This document shows, piece by piece, positions 6,413 to 13,931 of a stretch of 14,820 nucleotides of DNA. The stretch spans positions 1 through 14,820 of the forward strand of contig CAMLXE010000013.1 in NCBI GenBank assembly GCA_946490455.1, read 5' to 3'. The position numbers and the translations under genes are program-made. Each line of letters starts with the position of its first letter. The first letter of the stretch is position 1. A model generated the notes under the pieces. It was not told where the DNA came from and searched no databases. It saw only the letters and a program-made list of their open reading frames with translations. The stretch comes from an uncultured Desulfovibrio sp. (lineage in GTDB: Bacteria > Desulfobacterota > Desulfovibrionia > Desulfovibrionales > Desulfovibrionaceae).

Positions 6413-9400
6413 ATGATGTCCTTTCCCATAACGGGTGCTTCACGTCAGGCAGAATCGTCTGTTCAGGTTGCTCGGGCTGGTTCGTCATCTCCAGAAGACG
6501 TTCAGGCTGGAGCCAGCCTGCAGGATGAAGCGGGCAGAGCAGAGCAGGCTGTCTCGTCTGAAACGGCAGAAGATGATGAAGGTCGGACGGTGTGTTCCGA
6601 TCAGTCGTCTGAAAAAAAATCCGAGGTGGGGACAGCGGTCTCAAAGGACGTTTCCCCCGCAGGAAAAGCTGTTCTGCTTCCGTCAGATACCGTTTCTTCG
6701 GATTCCACCGTTTCTGCTTCCGGAGTGGCAGCAGCTCCTTCCGAAATGCATGGAGGGGGCGGGACTGGAGCAACACCTCCGGAATCACCTGACGAAAGAC
6801 CGGGGTTCTTTCTGCGCCGTCCTGTTTTTTCTACCGTTATTTCTCTGATTGTCACGCTTGTTGGTGCCCTGGCCATTACGGTTCTGCCCGTTGAGCAGTA
6901 TCCGAATCTGACACCGCCACAGGTTGAAGTGACAGCCACCTATAACGGGGCAAGTGCCGAAGTGGTGGCGGAAACAGTGGCTTCCCTGTTGGAAAGCCAG
7001 ATAAACGGCGTAGATAATATGATTTATATGAGTTCGGTGAGCTCTGGAACAGGCAGCATGACACTGACGGTTTCCTTTGCCGTGGGAACCGATCCCGATC
7101 AGGCTACCATCGACGTCAATAACCGTGTTCAGCTCGCTCAGCCCCAGCTGCCGCAGGAAGTACAGCGGATGGGTGTTTCCGTACTCAAGAAATCCCCTGC
7201 CATTTTGCAGATTGTGTTTCTTACGTCTCCTGATAAGCGATATGATACCATTTATCTCAGCAATTATGCCCTGCTCAATATTATTGATGAGCTGAAGCGT
7301 TTGCCCGGCGTTGGCGATGTCAAGAACTTTGCAGCACAGGACTACGCCATGCGCATATGGCTGAAGCCGGATCGCATGAGTCAGCTTGGTCTGGTGCCGG
7401 ATGATATTGCCACAGCCTTGCGCGATCAGAATGCTCAGTTTGCAGCAGGGCGTATGGGGGAAGAACCCATGAGTCCAGGAGTCGGGGTAACGTGGCAGAT
7501 TACTACCAAGGGACGACTGGCCACCCCTGAAGAATTTGGGAATGTGATTCTGCGTACTGGAGAAGACGGTTCCATCCTGCGCCTCAAGGATGTTGCGCAC
7601 ATTGAACTTGGGGCGCAGAGCTATGGCTTTATCGGCAAGTACAATACGGTGGAGTCCATCCCCCTTGGCATTTTTCTTTCTCCGGGAGCCAATGCTCTTG
7701 AGACGGCCGAGGCCGTCAGGGCAAAGATGGCAGAACTGGAAGCGTCCTTCCCTGTCGGTGTCGCCTACAGCATTCCCTACGATACGACGACATTCGTCAA
7801 GATTTCCATTGAGGAAGTGGTCAAGACGCTGTTCGAAGCCATGATTCTTGTGTTCTGTGTGGTCTTTCTTTTTCTCCAGAACTGGCGGGCCACTCTGATT
7901 CCCTGCATTGCCGTCCCCGTGTCCATTGTGGGAACCTTTGCAGGCATGTATCTGTTTGACTTCTCCATCAACACACTGACCATGTTTGGTCTTGTCCTTG
8001 CCATCGGCATGGTCGTGGACGATGCCATCGTGGTTCTGGAAAATGTGGAACGCCATATGACCGAGGAGGGCCTTTCTCCGCTCCATGCTACGGCCAGAGC
8101 CATGCGTGAAGTAACGGGTCCTGTTATTGCCATCGTGCTGGTATTGTGCGCCGTTTTCATCCCTGTTGCCTTTACTGGGGGAATGGCCGGGAAGATGTAC
8201 CAGCAGTTTGCCATCACCATTGCGGTATCTGTGGTTATTTCCGGTATGGTGGCACTAACCTTTACACCGGCCCTGTGTGTCCTGCTGCTTCGTCCATCTC
8301 ACGCCAGACCCAATGCCCTTTTCAGAAAGTTCAATGCCTTTTTTGAAAATATTACGAATGGGTATGTGGATCTTACAAAGATGCTGCTCCGCCGTGCCGT
8401 GCTTGCTGTCGGCCTCTTTCTTATTGTGCTGGCAGGGATTGGAGGCATTTTCTCTCAGGTGCCCGGCGGTCTTGTTCCTGATGAGGATCAGGGATACCTG
8501 ATCGGTCTGATGACGTTGCCTGATGGTGCCTCGTTGAGCCGGACTTCAAGTGTTGAAGACATCATTGACAGAAATATTCTCAACGAACGCATCGTGGCCG
8601 ATGAGATGAGCTTTTCGGGTATGGACGCCATCAGCGGATCCATGAAAACCAATGTGGCAACCATATTCCTTGCGCTCATCCCGTGGGATCAGCGCAAGGC
8701 TCCCGGTGAAAGTTCCTTTGATCTGGCCAGACGGCTGTACGGTATGGGAATGCAGCTTCCGCAGGGGCAGTTCGTCGCCTTCAACCCTCCTCCAATTTCG
8801 GGCATGAGCAATACTGGAGGATTTGAAATGTGGTTGCAGGACCGGACAGGAAGCGGAAGTGAAAAGCTCTATCAGGTTGCTGCAAAACTGGAGGCGGCAG
8901 CCAGAATGCGCCCTGAGCTTCAGGGGGTAAGTACCTCGTTCTCCGTTCACTCTCCGCAACTGTATGTGGAACTCGACAGAGAAAAGGCCAGGTCGCTTGG
9001 CGTTAAGGTCTCGGATGTCTTTGCTGTAATGCAGTCCACGTTTGGTTCGTATTATATCAATGATTTCAATATATATGGCAGAACATTCCGCGTCTATGCC
9101 CAGTCTGAGGCGGATTATCGTGCCCGACCGGAGGATCTCAAGGAGGTTTTTGTACGCAATGCCGAGGGAGATATGATTCCCCTGACTTCGCTGATCCGCA
9201 TGGAAACCAAGGCTGGTCCGCAGACAGTGGAGCGGTTCAACAATTTCCAGGCTGCCAAGTTTACCGGGAACCCCGCATCAGGTTACAGTTCCGGTCAGGC
9301 CATGACAGCCATGGAAGAAGTGGCAGCAGAGGTTCTTCCTCAGGGATACAGTATCGCCTGGTCAGGAACGTCCTATCAGGAAAAGCTGGTGAGCAGTGGC

Positions 9401-9919
9401 AGCGGACTGATTTTTGTTCTGGCGCTGGTTATGGTTTTCCTGATTCTTGCGGCTCAGTACGAAAGCTGGTCATTGCCGCTTACCGTTCTGACGGCAGTTC
9501 CCTTTGGGGTGTTCGGCGCCATTGCTGCCATCTGGTTGCGAGGTATCGCCAATGATGTATATTTTCAGGTGGCGCTTGTGACGCTGATTGGCCTTTCAGC
9601 CAAGAATGCCATTTTGATTGTGGAGTTTGCCGTTGAAAAATACAGGCTTGGTCATATGAGCGTCATGGAAGCAGCTGAAGAGGCCGTACGCCTGCGCTTC
9701 AGACCCATTGTCATGACATCATTGGCTTTTATTCTCGGCTGCGTACCACTGGCTGTAAGTTCTGGAGCCGGAGCGGCCAGCCGACATGCCATCGGCACCA
9801 GCGTGATCGGAGGAATGCTGGTGGCAACAGTGGTGGCTCCTCTGTTTGTCCCATTCTTTTTCCGCTGGATCATGACGGCTGCAACGGGACTGACCGGTGG
9901 TAGGAACAGAAACGACTAG
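6413..9919 (+). CDS. RND multidrug efflux pump inner-membrane subunit, HAE1/AcrB family, with long N-terminal extension
   Basis: This 1168-residue proton-driven pump captures substrates from the periplasm and inner membrane. The AcrB-like core starts near residue 131 (GFFLRRPVFS), where related proteins normally begin at residue 1-5. Proton-relay residues are present: Asp536-Asp537 in MVVDDAIVVLENV (TM4) and Lys1064 in GLSAKNAILIVEF (TM10). The usual 12-helix, two-porter-loop arrangement can be followed, including FTPALCVLLLRP and FGVFGAIAA. Residues 1-130 are rich in Ser, Glu, Ala and Gly, have no hydrophobic segment, and would lie in the cytoplasm. The start at 6413 has a GGGGAA ribosome binding site just after the adaptor stop codon, supporting translation of the extension. 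ATG 6746 (Met112) lacks a ribosome binding site. The channel gene follows after 192 bp. Confidence 0.94.
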   Translation: MMSFPITGASRQAESSVQVARAGSSSPEDVQAGASLQDEAGRAEQAVSSETAEDDEGRTVCSDQSSEKKSEVGTAVSKDVSPAGKAVLLPSDTVSSDSTVSASGVAAAPSEMHGGGGTGATPPESPDERPGFFLRRPVFSTVISLIVTLVGALAITVLPVEQYPNLTPPQVEVTATYNGASAEVVAETVASLLESQINGVDNMIYMSSVSSGTGSMTLTVSFAVGTDPDQATIDVNNRVQLAQPQLPQEVQRMGVSVLKKSPAILQIVFLTSPDKRYDTIYLSNYALLNIIDELKRLPGVGDVKNFAAQDYAMRIWLKPDRMSQLGLVPDDIATALRDQNAQFAAGRMGEEPMSPGVGVTWQITTKGRLATPEEFGNVILRTGEDGSILRLKDVAHIELGAQSYGFIGKYNTVESIPLGIFLSPGANALETAEAVRAKMAELEASFPVGVAYSIPYDTTTFVKISIEEVVKTLFEAMILVFCVVFLFLQNWRATLIPCIAVPVSIVGTFAGMYLFDFSINTLTMFGLVLAIGMVVDDAIVVLENVERHMTEEGLSPLHATARAMREVTGPVIAIVLVLCAVFIPVAFTGGMAGKMYQQFAITIAVSVVISGMVALTFTPALCVLLLRPSHARPNALFRKFNAFFENITNGYVDLTKMLLRRAVLAVGLFLIVLAGIGGIFSQVPGGLVPDEDQGYLIGLMTLPDGASLSRTSSVEDIIDRNILNERIVADEMSFSGMDAISGSMKTNVATIFLALIPWDQRKAPGESSFDLARRLYGMGMQLPQGQFVAFNPPPISGMSNTGGFEMWLQDRTGSGSEKLYQVAAKLEAAARMRPELQGVSTSFSVHSPQLYVELDREKARSLGVKVSDVFAVMQSTFGSYYINDFNIYGRTFRVYAQSEADYRARPEDLKEVFVRNAEGDMIPLTSLIRMETKAGPQTVERFNNFQAAKFTGNPASGYSSGQAMTAMEEVAAEVLPQGYSIAWSGTSYQEKLVSSGSGLIFVLALVMVFLILAAQYESWSLPLTVLTAVPFGVFGAIAAIWLRGIANDVYFQVALVTLIGLSAKNAILIVEFAVEKYRLGHMSVMEAAEEAVRLRFRPIVMTSLAFILGCVPLAVSSGAGAASRHAIGTSVIGGMLVATVVAPLFVPFFFRWIMTAATGLTGGRNRND

Positions 9920-9926
9920 AAAATGG

Positions 9927-10002
9927 TTCCCTGCCATGGGCTTCTGCAAGTGGATGCGTTCGGTGTGGGGTTCAGGTATACTTGACCTGTGCTGGCAGGG
10001 AA
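9927..10002 (+). repeat. Long-range inverted repeat enclosing a small hairpin, between pump and channel genes
   Basis: TTCCCTGCCA (9927-9936) pairs perfectly with TGGCAGGGAA (9993-10002), with 56 nt between the arms. Inside lies a second inverted repeat, CAGGT (9973-9977) with ACCTG (9985-9989). In mRNA this would form a closed, branched structure starting 8 nt after the pump stop codon. It could adjust expression of the channel gene or protect the upstream message. No T-run follows, so it is not a classical terminator. Confidence 0.45.
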
Positions 10003-10111
10003 GGTGGTCTGTCATGAACATGTGCGGCTTCGATATGGATGGCAGAAGATTGTGGAATGCATTCCGAATACCATTTGGGATCACGGACTTTTTCCCGGAG
10101 GAGGATGACAG

Positions 10112-11560
10112 ATGCGTATCATTGTACTCGCTCTGATAACGCTGGGAATAACGGCGTGTTCATTTGCTCCGGATTACCGGCGAGCAGAGATGACTATGCC
10201 TGAATCGTGGGCGACTGCGGAACAGGGAGAAGTCCTGGAGAGGATGTGGTGGAAGCGATTCAATGATGCGGTCCTGAATACACTTGTTGATGAAGCCCTC
10301 CAGCATAATCAGGACATTGTCGCAGCGGTTGCCAGTGTGGATCAGGCCAGGGCGCGCCTTGGCACGGCACGGGCTGAACTGTTTCCGCTGATAAGCGGGC
10401 AGGCCGATGCGAGTCCCGTATGGGTGGATAATCATCAGGTACAGGGCAGTACGGCTCCCTATTCTGCCGGATTTGGTGCAAGCTGGGAAATTGATCTCTG
10501 GGGGAAACTTCGTAATGCTTCGGATTCTGCCAGATATCAGCTTTTGGCTACAGAGGCCGCACAGGAAGGCGTCCGTCTTTCCGTGGCTGCACAGACAGCC
10601 AATGGGTACTTCATGCTGCGCAGCCTTGATCTGCAGATGTCCATTGCCGAGCAGACACTGCAGACGCGGGAAGAGGCACTGAAGATTTATACGGACCGCT
10701 ACGAGCAGGGGCTGATCAGCCGGCTTGATTTCGCCAGAGCCAAAACGGAGGTTGAGTCGGCACGGACTGCACTTTATCAGACACGGGTATCGCGTGATGC
10801 TGCGGAAAGTGCGCTCCTGATTCTGCTTGGAAGATCCCCCAGAGAGATTATGGGAGGCGCCGTAAGGCGAGGAGCAGAGCTGGAAGCCATTCCTGCTCCT
10901 CCAGTGCTGCCTGCCGGTGTTCCATCTGACCTGCTGGAGCGGCGGCCTGACATTCGCCAGGCTGAGTATGCGCTGATGTCGGCCAATGCTGATATTGGTG
11001 TCGCCCGGGCTGCATGGTTCCCGTCCATTTCGTTGACAGGCCTGCTTGGAATCGTCAGCCCAGAGCTGCATACGTTGATGAGCAATCCATTGGAAACATG
11101 GAGTTACGGAGGAAATGCCTCTGTGCCGCTGCTTGATTTCGGTCGGGTGTCTTCCGGGGTCGATGCCGCAGAAGCCAGAAAGCGGGAAGCTCTTGCGACC
11201 TATGAAAAAACGGTACAGACAGCCTTTGGTGACATGCGCAATGCGCTCATGAACCAGCAGGAGTCGGTGCATATCGTGACAGCTCTGGAAGCGATGGTCG
11301 AACAGCTCAGGCTGGCGGCAGATCTGGCGCGTGCCCGTTATGACGGGGGGTACAGTTCCTATCTTGATGTGCTTGATGCGGAACGCTCACTCTTTGAGAG
11401 CGAACTGAATCTGGCTTCGGCCCGCGGAAACAGACTGACGGCCATTGTGAATGTGTGTCTGGCTCTTGGGGGAGGCTGGAAGGATTCCCCTGAGCAGGTT
11501 GCAGAAAGACAGGAAAAGATGCCTGAAAAAGCGTCAGGAGAACAGAATGTTTCCCGATAG
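10112..11560 (+). CDS. RND efflux outer-membrane channel lipoprotein, NodT/OprM family
   Basis: This 482-residue protein forms the TolC-like trimeric exit duct. It begins with a short signal and a lipobox ITAC, with Cys16 as the likely acylated residue, followed by the family's typical 'CSFAPDYRRAEMTMPESW' opening. Two repeats of long helices with beta-strand pairs are visible: one from about 55 to 255 containing FGASWEIDLWGKLRN, the second from about 265 to 455 containing RRPDIRQAEY, ARAAWFPSISLTG and VPLLDFGR. The C-terminal YSSYLDVLDAERSLFESELNLA is also characteristic. The start at 10112 has a strong GGAGGAGG Shine-Dalgarno 7 bp upstream. It completes the tripartite system with the two preceding genes. 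The last 25 residues are charged and probably disordered. Confidence 0.93.
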   Translation: MRIIVLALITLGITACSFAPDYRRAEMTMPESWATAEQGEVLERMWWKRFNDAVLNTLVDEALQHNQDIVAAVASVDQARARLGTARAELFPLISGQADASPVWVDNHQVQGSTAPYSAGFGASWEIDLWGKLRNASDSARYQLLATEAAQEGVRLSVAAQTANGYFMLRSLDLQMSIAEQTLQTREEALKIYTDRYEQGLISRLDFARAKTEVESARTALYQTRVSRDAAESALLILLGRSPREIMGGAVRRGAELEAIPAPPVLPAGVPSDLLERRPDIRQAEYALMSANADIGVARAAWFPSISLTGLLGIVSPELHTLMSNPLETWSYGGNASVPLLDFGRVSSGVDAAEARKREALATYEKTVQTAFGDMRNALMNQQESVHIVTALEAMVEQLRLAADLARARYDGGYSSYLDVLDAERSLFESELNLASARGNRLTAIVNVCLALGGGWKDSPEQVAERQEKMPEKASGEQNVSR

Positions 11561-11604
11561 GAACAGGGTGTGCATTCCGCCGTTGTTGCGCTGACTGTTT
11601 TTTC

Positions 11605-11633
11605 TGGACAAGGGCATTATTTGCATGTATTTC
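11605..11633 (+). promoter_or_regulatory. Possible promoter for the 38-residue basic protein
   Basis: TGGACA (11605-11610) matches five of six bases of the -35 consensus and is followed after 17 bp by TATTTC (11628-11633), a poor -10. The downstream gene has its own strong ribosome binding site 107 bp after the channel gene, so a separate promoter is plausible. The element is weak by sequence. Confidence 0.25.
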
Positions 11634-11667
11634 TCTCCAGATTACATGCTTATGCAGGAGTAGTATC

Positions 11668-11784
11668 ATGGCTCATAAGAAGATTGAACGCAAAAAGGAA
11701 CTGGATCGCCGCCGTAAGCGTCGCACAGAACGCATCAAGGCTCGTATCCACGAAGCTCAGGCTGCCGCCAGAAGCAGCAAGTAA
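11668..11784 (+). CDS. 38-residue very basic protein, unknown function
   Basis: The reading frame starts MAHKKIERKKELDRRRKRRT and continues as ERIKARIHEAQAAARSSK. It has 16 Lys/Arg against 5 acidic residues, giving a net charge near +11, and no Cys, Trp, Phe, Pro, Val or Gly. The pattern predicts one long amphipathic, highly charged helix, as seen in RNA- or ribosome-binding peptides. AGGAG stands 7 bp before the ATG, among the best ribosome binding sites in the window, and CGT/CGC/AAG codons suggest efficient translation. I recall similar short basic proteins annotated as hypothetical in Desulfovibrio-type genomes, but this was not checked. It is followed by an intrinsic-terminator-like hairpin. 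A nucleic-acid-binding role is inferred from charge alone. Confidence 0.7.
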   Translation: MAHKKIERKKELDRRRKRRTERIKARIHEAQAAARSSK

Positions 11785-11805
11785 GACTGCTTCTACGGTT
11801 TTTCT

Positions 11806-11825
11806 GTGCCGGGCTGGTTCGGCAC
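11806..11825 (+). repeat. Small hairpin after the 38-residue gene
   Basis: Six-base arms GTGCCG and CGGCAC surround an 8-nt loop. It lies 21 bp after the stop codon and just upstream of the larger hairpin at 11827-11860. No T-run of its own follows. Confidence 0.4.
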
Positions 11826-11826
11826 G

Positions 11827-11870
11827 AAACAGCGGTTACGCCCTGGCGTTTCCGCTGTTTCTCCTTTTAC
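11827..11870 (+). terminator. Intrinsic terminator-like hairpin downstream of the 38-residue gene
   Basis: AAACAGCGG (11827-11835) and CCGCTGTTT (11852-11860) form a perfect 9-bp stem. After a symmetric TT/TT interruption, ACGC (11838-11841) and GCGT (11846-11849) continue the stem around a 4-nt loop. The downstream sequence CTCCTTTTAC is T-rich but broken. It probably ends transcripts from the small gene and perhaps from the efflux operon. Confidence 0.6.
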
Positions 11871-11907
11871 TTCCGCCATGGGCGGTAAACACGCCCGACA
11901 ACCGGCG

Positions 11908-11938
11908 CCGAGAGGATTTTCCTCTGCGGAGCTTTTTC
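11908..11938 (+). terminator. Second terminator-like hairpin upstream of fmdB-type gene
   Basis: CCG-AGAGG (11908-11915) pairs with CCTCT-G-CGG (11921-11929) with one bulged base. AGCTTTTTCTG, with a run of five T, follows. It may be a backup terminator or a leader attenuator for the zinc-ribbon gene. Confidence 0.4.
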
Positions 11939-12031
11939 TGTGTCTGAAGGAGACGGGCCGTGGTTCGTCCCCGAGGCAGAAAGCAGATCGTCGCACTGTC
12001 CGGGCTGGCAAAAAAGATGGGAGCGGTTTCC

Positions 12032-12322
12032 GTGCCTATTTATGAATATCGTTGTACAAAGTGTGGCAATCTGTTTGAAGAATGGACAAAAAGCTTTGAT
12101 TCGCCAGATGAGGAGACCTGTCCGGAATGTGGCGGCAATGCTGTCCGGGTTGTGTCCAGAACGACCTTCAAACTGGTAGGGTCTGGCTGGTTTGCCACGG
12201 ATTATGGCAAGTCCGACAGCTCTTCAGATGGTGCCGGAAAGAAAGAAGGCGATAAGCCCAGCGAGGCTGCAACGTCCGGGACCGAAAAGACTTCCGGAAC
12301 TACGGCAAAGGCCACCGAATAA
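12032..12322 (+). CDS. FmdB-family zinc-ribbon protein
   Basis: This 96-residue protein starts (M)PIYEYRCTKCGNLFEEW, the hallmark of the FmdB/CxxC_CxxC_SSSS putative regulatory family. Two CxxC pairs, Cys8-Cys11 and CPEC about 25 residues later, should bind one zinc. The ribbon ends with FKLVGSGWFATDYG, also typical. The last 30 residues are a Ser/Gly/Lys/Thr-rich disordered tail, common in these proteins. The start is GTG at 12032, preceded by GGGAG 8 bp upstream. Longer in-frame starts such as the one at 11960 would add residues that do not match the family. The cellular role is poorly defined; the old link to formamidase regulation is weak. purB begins 56 bp downstream on the same strand. 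Confidence 0.87.
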   Translation: MPIYEYRCTKCGNLFEEWTKSFDSPDEETCPECGGNAVRVVSRTTFKLVGSGWFATDYGKSDSSSDGAGKKEGDKPSEAATSGTEKTSGTTAKATE

Positions 12323-12328
12323 TTTTTG

Positions 12329-12367
12329 CGGCGTGGAACTGTTCCGCGCCGTGTTTCACACTTTTTC
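12329..12367 (+). terminator. Hairpin with trailing T-run between fmdB-type gene and purB
   Basis: CGGCGTGGAA (12329-12338) and TTCCGCGCCG (12342-12351) pair over ten positions, including one T-G wobble, around a 3-nt loop. TGTTTCACACTTTTTC follows, so the T-run is delayed. It may be a weak terminator or leader structure. The purB ribosome binding site begins right behind it. Confidence 0.4.
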
Positions 12368-12378
12368 AGGAGCCCGTC

Positions 12379-13704
12379 ATGATCGAACGCTACACCCGCC
12401 CGGAAATGGGAAGTATTTGGACGCAGGAAAACCGGTATCAGACATGGATGCGTGTGGAACTGGCCGTCTGTGAGGCCTGGAACCGGCTTGGTGTCATTCC
12501 AGATGCGGACATGGAGACCATTCGTCGGGAAGCCACGTTCAAGGTGGATGCCGCCTTCGTTCAGCGTGCACTGGAGATTGAAGAAGTCACCCGGCACGAT
12601 GTCATTGCTTTTCTGACCGCTGTGGAAGAAAAGGTTGGCCCCGCCTCCCGCTTCATTCATCTGGGGTGCACGTCTTCTGATATCGTGGATACGGCTGGCT
12701 CGTTACTCATGGTGGAAGCCGGTGAGCTGATTCTCAAGGGTTACGATAGGGTCCTTGGCGTACTGAAGAAAATGGCTCTCGACCATCAGGGGCTTCTGTG
12801 CATGGGCAGAACGCATGGTATTCATGCCGAACCTACCAGCTTTGCTCTGAAAATGGCCAACTTCTATGCCGAATTCAGGCGTGACAGGGCTCGCTTTGCC
12901 AAAGCACTTGATGACATGCGCGTTGGCAAGCTTTCTGGAGCCGTAGGAACCTATACCGTTCTTTCTCCTCAGGTTGAAAGCATGGTCTGTGAACTTCTGG
13001 GGCTGAAGGCTGACGAAATTTCTACGCAGATCATTCAGCGTGATCGCCATGCTGCCTATTTCACGGCTCTCGCCGTCACTGCCGGAACAGTGGAGCGGCT
13101 TTGTGTGGAACTGAGACATCTCCAGCGTACGGAAGTTCGGGAGGTTGAAGAAGGCTTTGGCAAGGGACAGAAGGGGTCTTCTGCCATGCCGCACAAGAAG
13201 AATCCCATTTCTGCCGAAAACATGACCGGTCTGTCCCGTCTGATTCGGACCAATGCCCTGGCTGCCCTGGAAAATCAGGCCCTCTGGCATGAACGGGATA
13301 TCAGCCATTCTTCCGTGGAGCGCGTCATCATGCCTGACTCCACCATTCTGATGGATTATATCCTGCACCGTCTGTCCCGGCTGCTGGAAGGACTGCGCAT
13401 CCTGCCCGAAAATATGGCCCGAAATATGGAAGCTTCCTTTGGCCTCTATTTCTCTCAGCGTGTGCTGACTGCCCTGATTGAAGAAGCGGGAATGCCACGG
13501 CAGGAAGCCTATGTTGTCGTTCAGAAGAATGCCATGAAGAGCTGGGAAACCCGTCAGTCGTTCCCTGAACTGGTCAAGTCAGATCCGGCCATTACCAGCC
13601 GCATGAATGCTGCCGAACTGGACAAGCTCTTTGACAGCCAGTTCTATCTGAGACACGAAAAGGAAATCCTTGATCGCGTATTTGCCGACGATGCAGCCGT
13701 GTGA
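12379..13704 (+). CDS. purB: Adenylosuccinate lyase
   Basis: This 441-residue cytoplasmic enzyme cleaves SAICAR to AICAR in purine synthesis and adenylosuccinate to AMP, releasing fumarate each time. The N-terminus, MIERYTRPEMGSIWTQENRY, is standard for the short bacterial PurB type. Family motifs are HLGCTSSDIVDTA, MGRTHGIHAEPTSFA and the fumarase/aspartase-superfamily loop GSSAMPHKKNP (266-276), which carries the catalytic serine region. Length fits the family. CAGGAG lies 6 bp before the ATG. The stop codon is embedded in GTGTGA, overlapping a possible small downstream frame. It lies on the same strand as pyrE, 227 bp upstream. Confidence 0.95.
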   Translation: MIERYTRPEMGSIWTQENRYQTWMRVELAVCEAWNRLGVIPDADMETIRREATFKVDAAFVQRALEIEEVTRHDVIAFLTAVEEKVGPASRFIHLGCTSSDIVDTAGSLLMVEAGELILKGYDRVLGVLKKMALDHQGLLCMGRTHGIHAEPTSFALKMANFYAEFRRDRARFAKALDDMRVGKLSGAVGTYTVLSPQVESMVCELLGLKADEISTQIIQRDRHAAYFTALAVTAGTVERLCVELRHLQRTEVREVEEGFGKGQKGSSAMPHKKNPISAENMTGLSRLIRTNALAALENQALWHERDISHSSVERVIMPDSTILMDYILHRLSRLLEGLRILPENMARNMEASFGLYFSQRVLTALIEEAGMPRQEAYVVVQKNAMKSWETRQSFPELVKSDPAITSRMNAAELDKLFDSQFYLRHEKEILDRVFADDAAV

Positions 13705-13931
13705 CCTTTTCGCTGCAGACCTTTGCCTCCGGCCGCGTTGCCGGAGACAGAGGATACCCGGGATCGGTCATGCAGGCGGAAGAGCGTAATGCCTTCTGGC
13801 AGGTAACTCATAAGGTCGTACAGTTATGGGGATTGGCAATCAGATTGCCAGCATCATGAAAAGGGCAGGCCGTTGCCAAAGATCCCGAAAAAAGAAAACC
13901 GGGGCATCCCGGAATCTAGCAGGAGACCAGT
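13705..13931. other. purB-pyrE intergenic region with several inverted repeats
   Basis: The gap holds a perfect 7-bp hairpin (CTCCGGC/GCCGGAG, 13727-13746), a 17-bp palindrome at 13834-13850, and a 5-bp hairpin (CCGGG/CCCGG, 13899-13912) just before the pyrE ribosome binding site. A 52-codon frame opening at GTG 13701 crosses it, but nothing else supports it as a gene. No strong terminator is seen after purB. Confidence 0.4.
13834..13850. promoter_or_regulatory. Operator-like palindrome upstream of pyrE
   Basis: TGGCAATCAGATTGCCA is a perfect inverted repeat with 8-base arms and one central base. It lies 81 bp before the pyrE start and overlaps a possible -35 element, TTGGCA (13833-13838), which is paired with a weak -10, CATGAA, 16 bp downstream. 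The symmetry suits a dimeric repressor, but the protein is unknown. Confidence 0.4.

Noticed and set aside
6785..8086. Long minus-strand open frame opposite the RND pump
   Set aside because: It is a His/Gly/Asn-rich mirror of pump codons with no ribosome binding site or domain.
9897..10136. 79-codon + strand frame across the pump-channel gap
   Set aside because: It overlaps both neighbouring genes out of frame, has poor composition and no ribosome binding site, and spans the inverted-repeat structure.
11960..12031. Longer start for the FmdB-type protein at ATG 11960
   Set aside because: The added residues are basic and unlike the family. GTG at 12032 has a good ribosome binding site and gives the canonical PIYEYRC opening.
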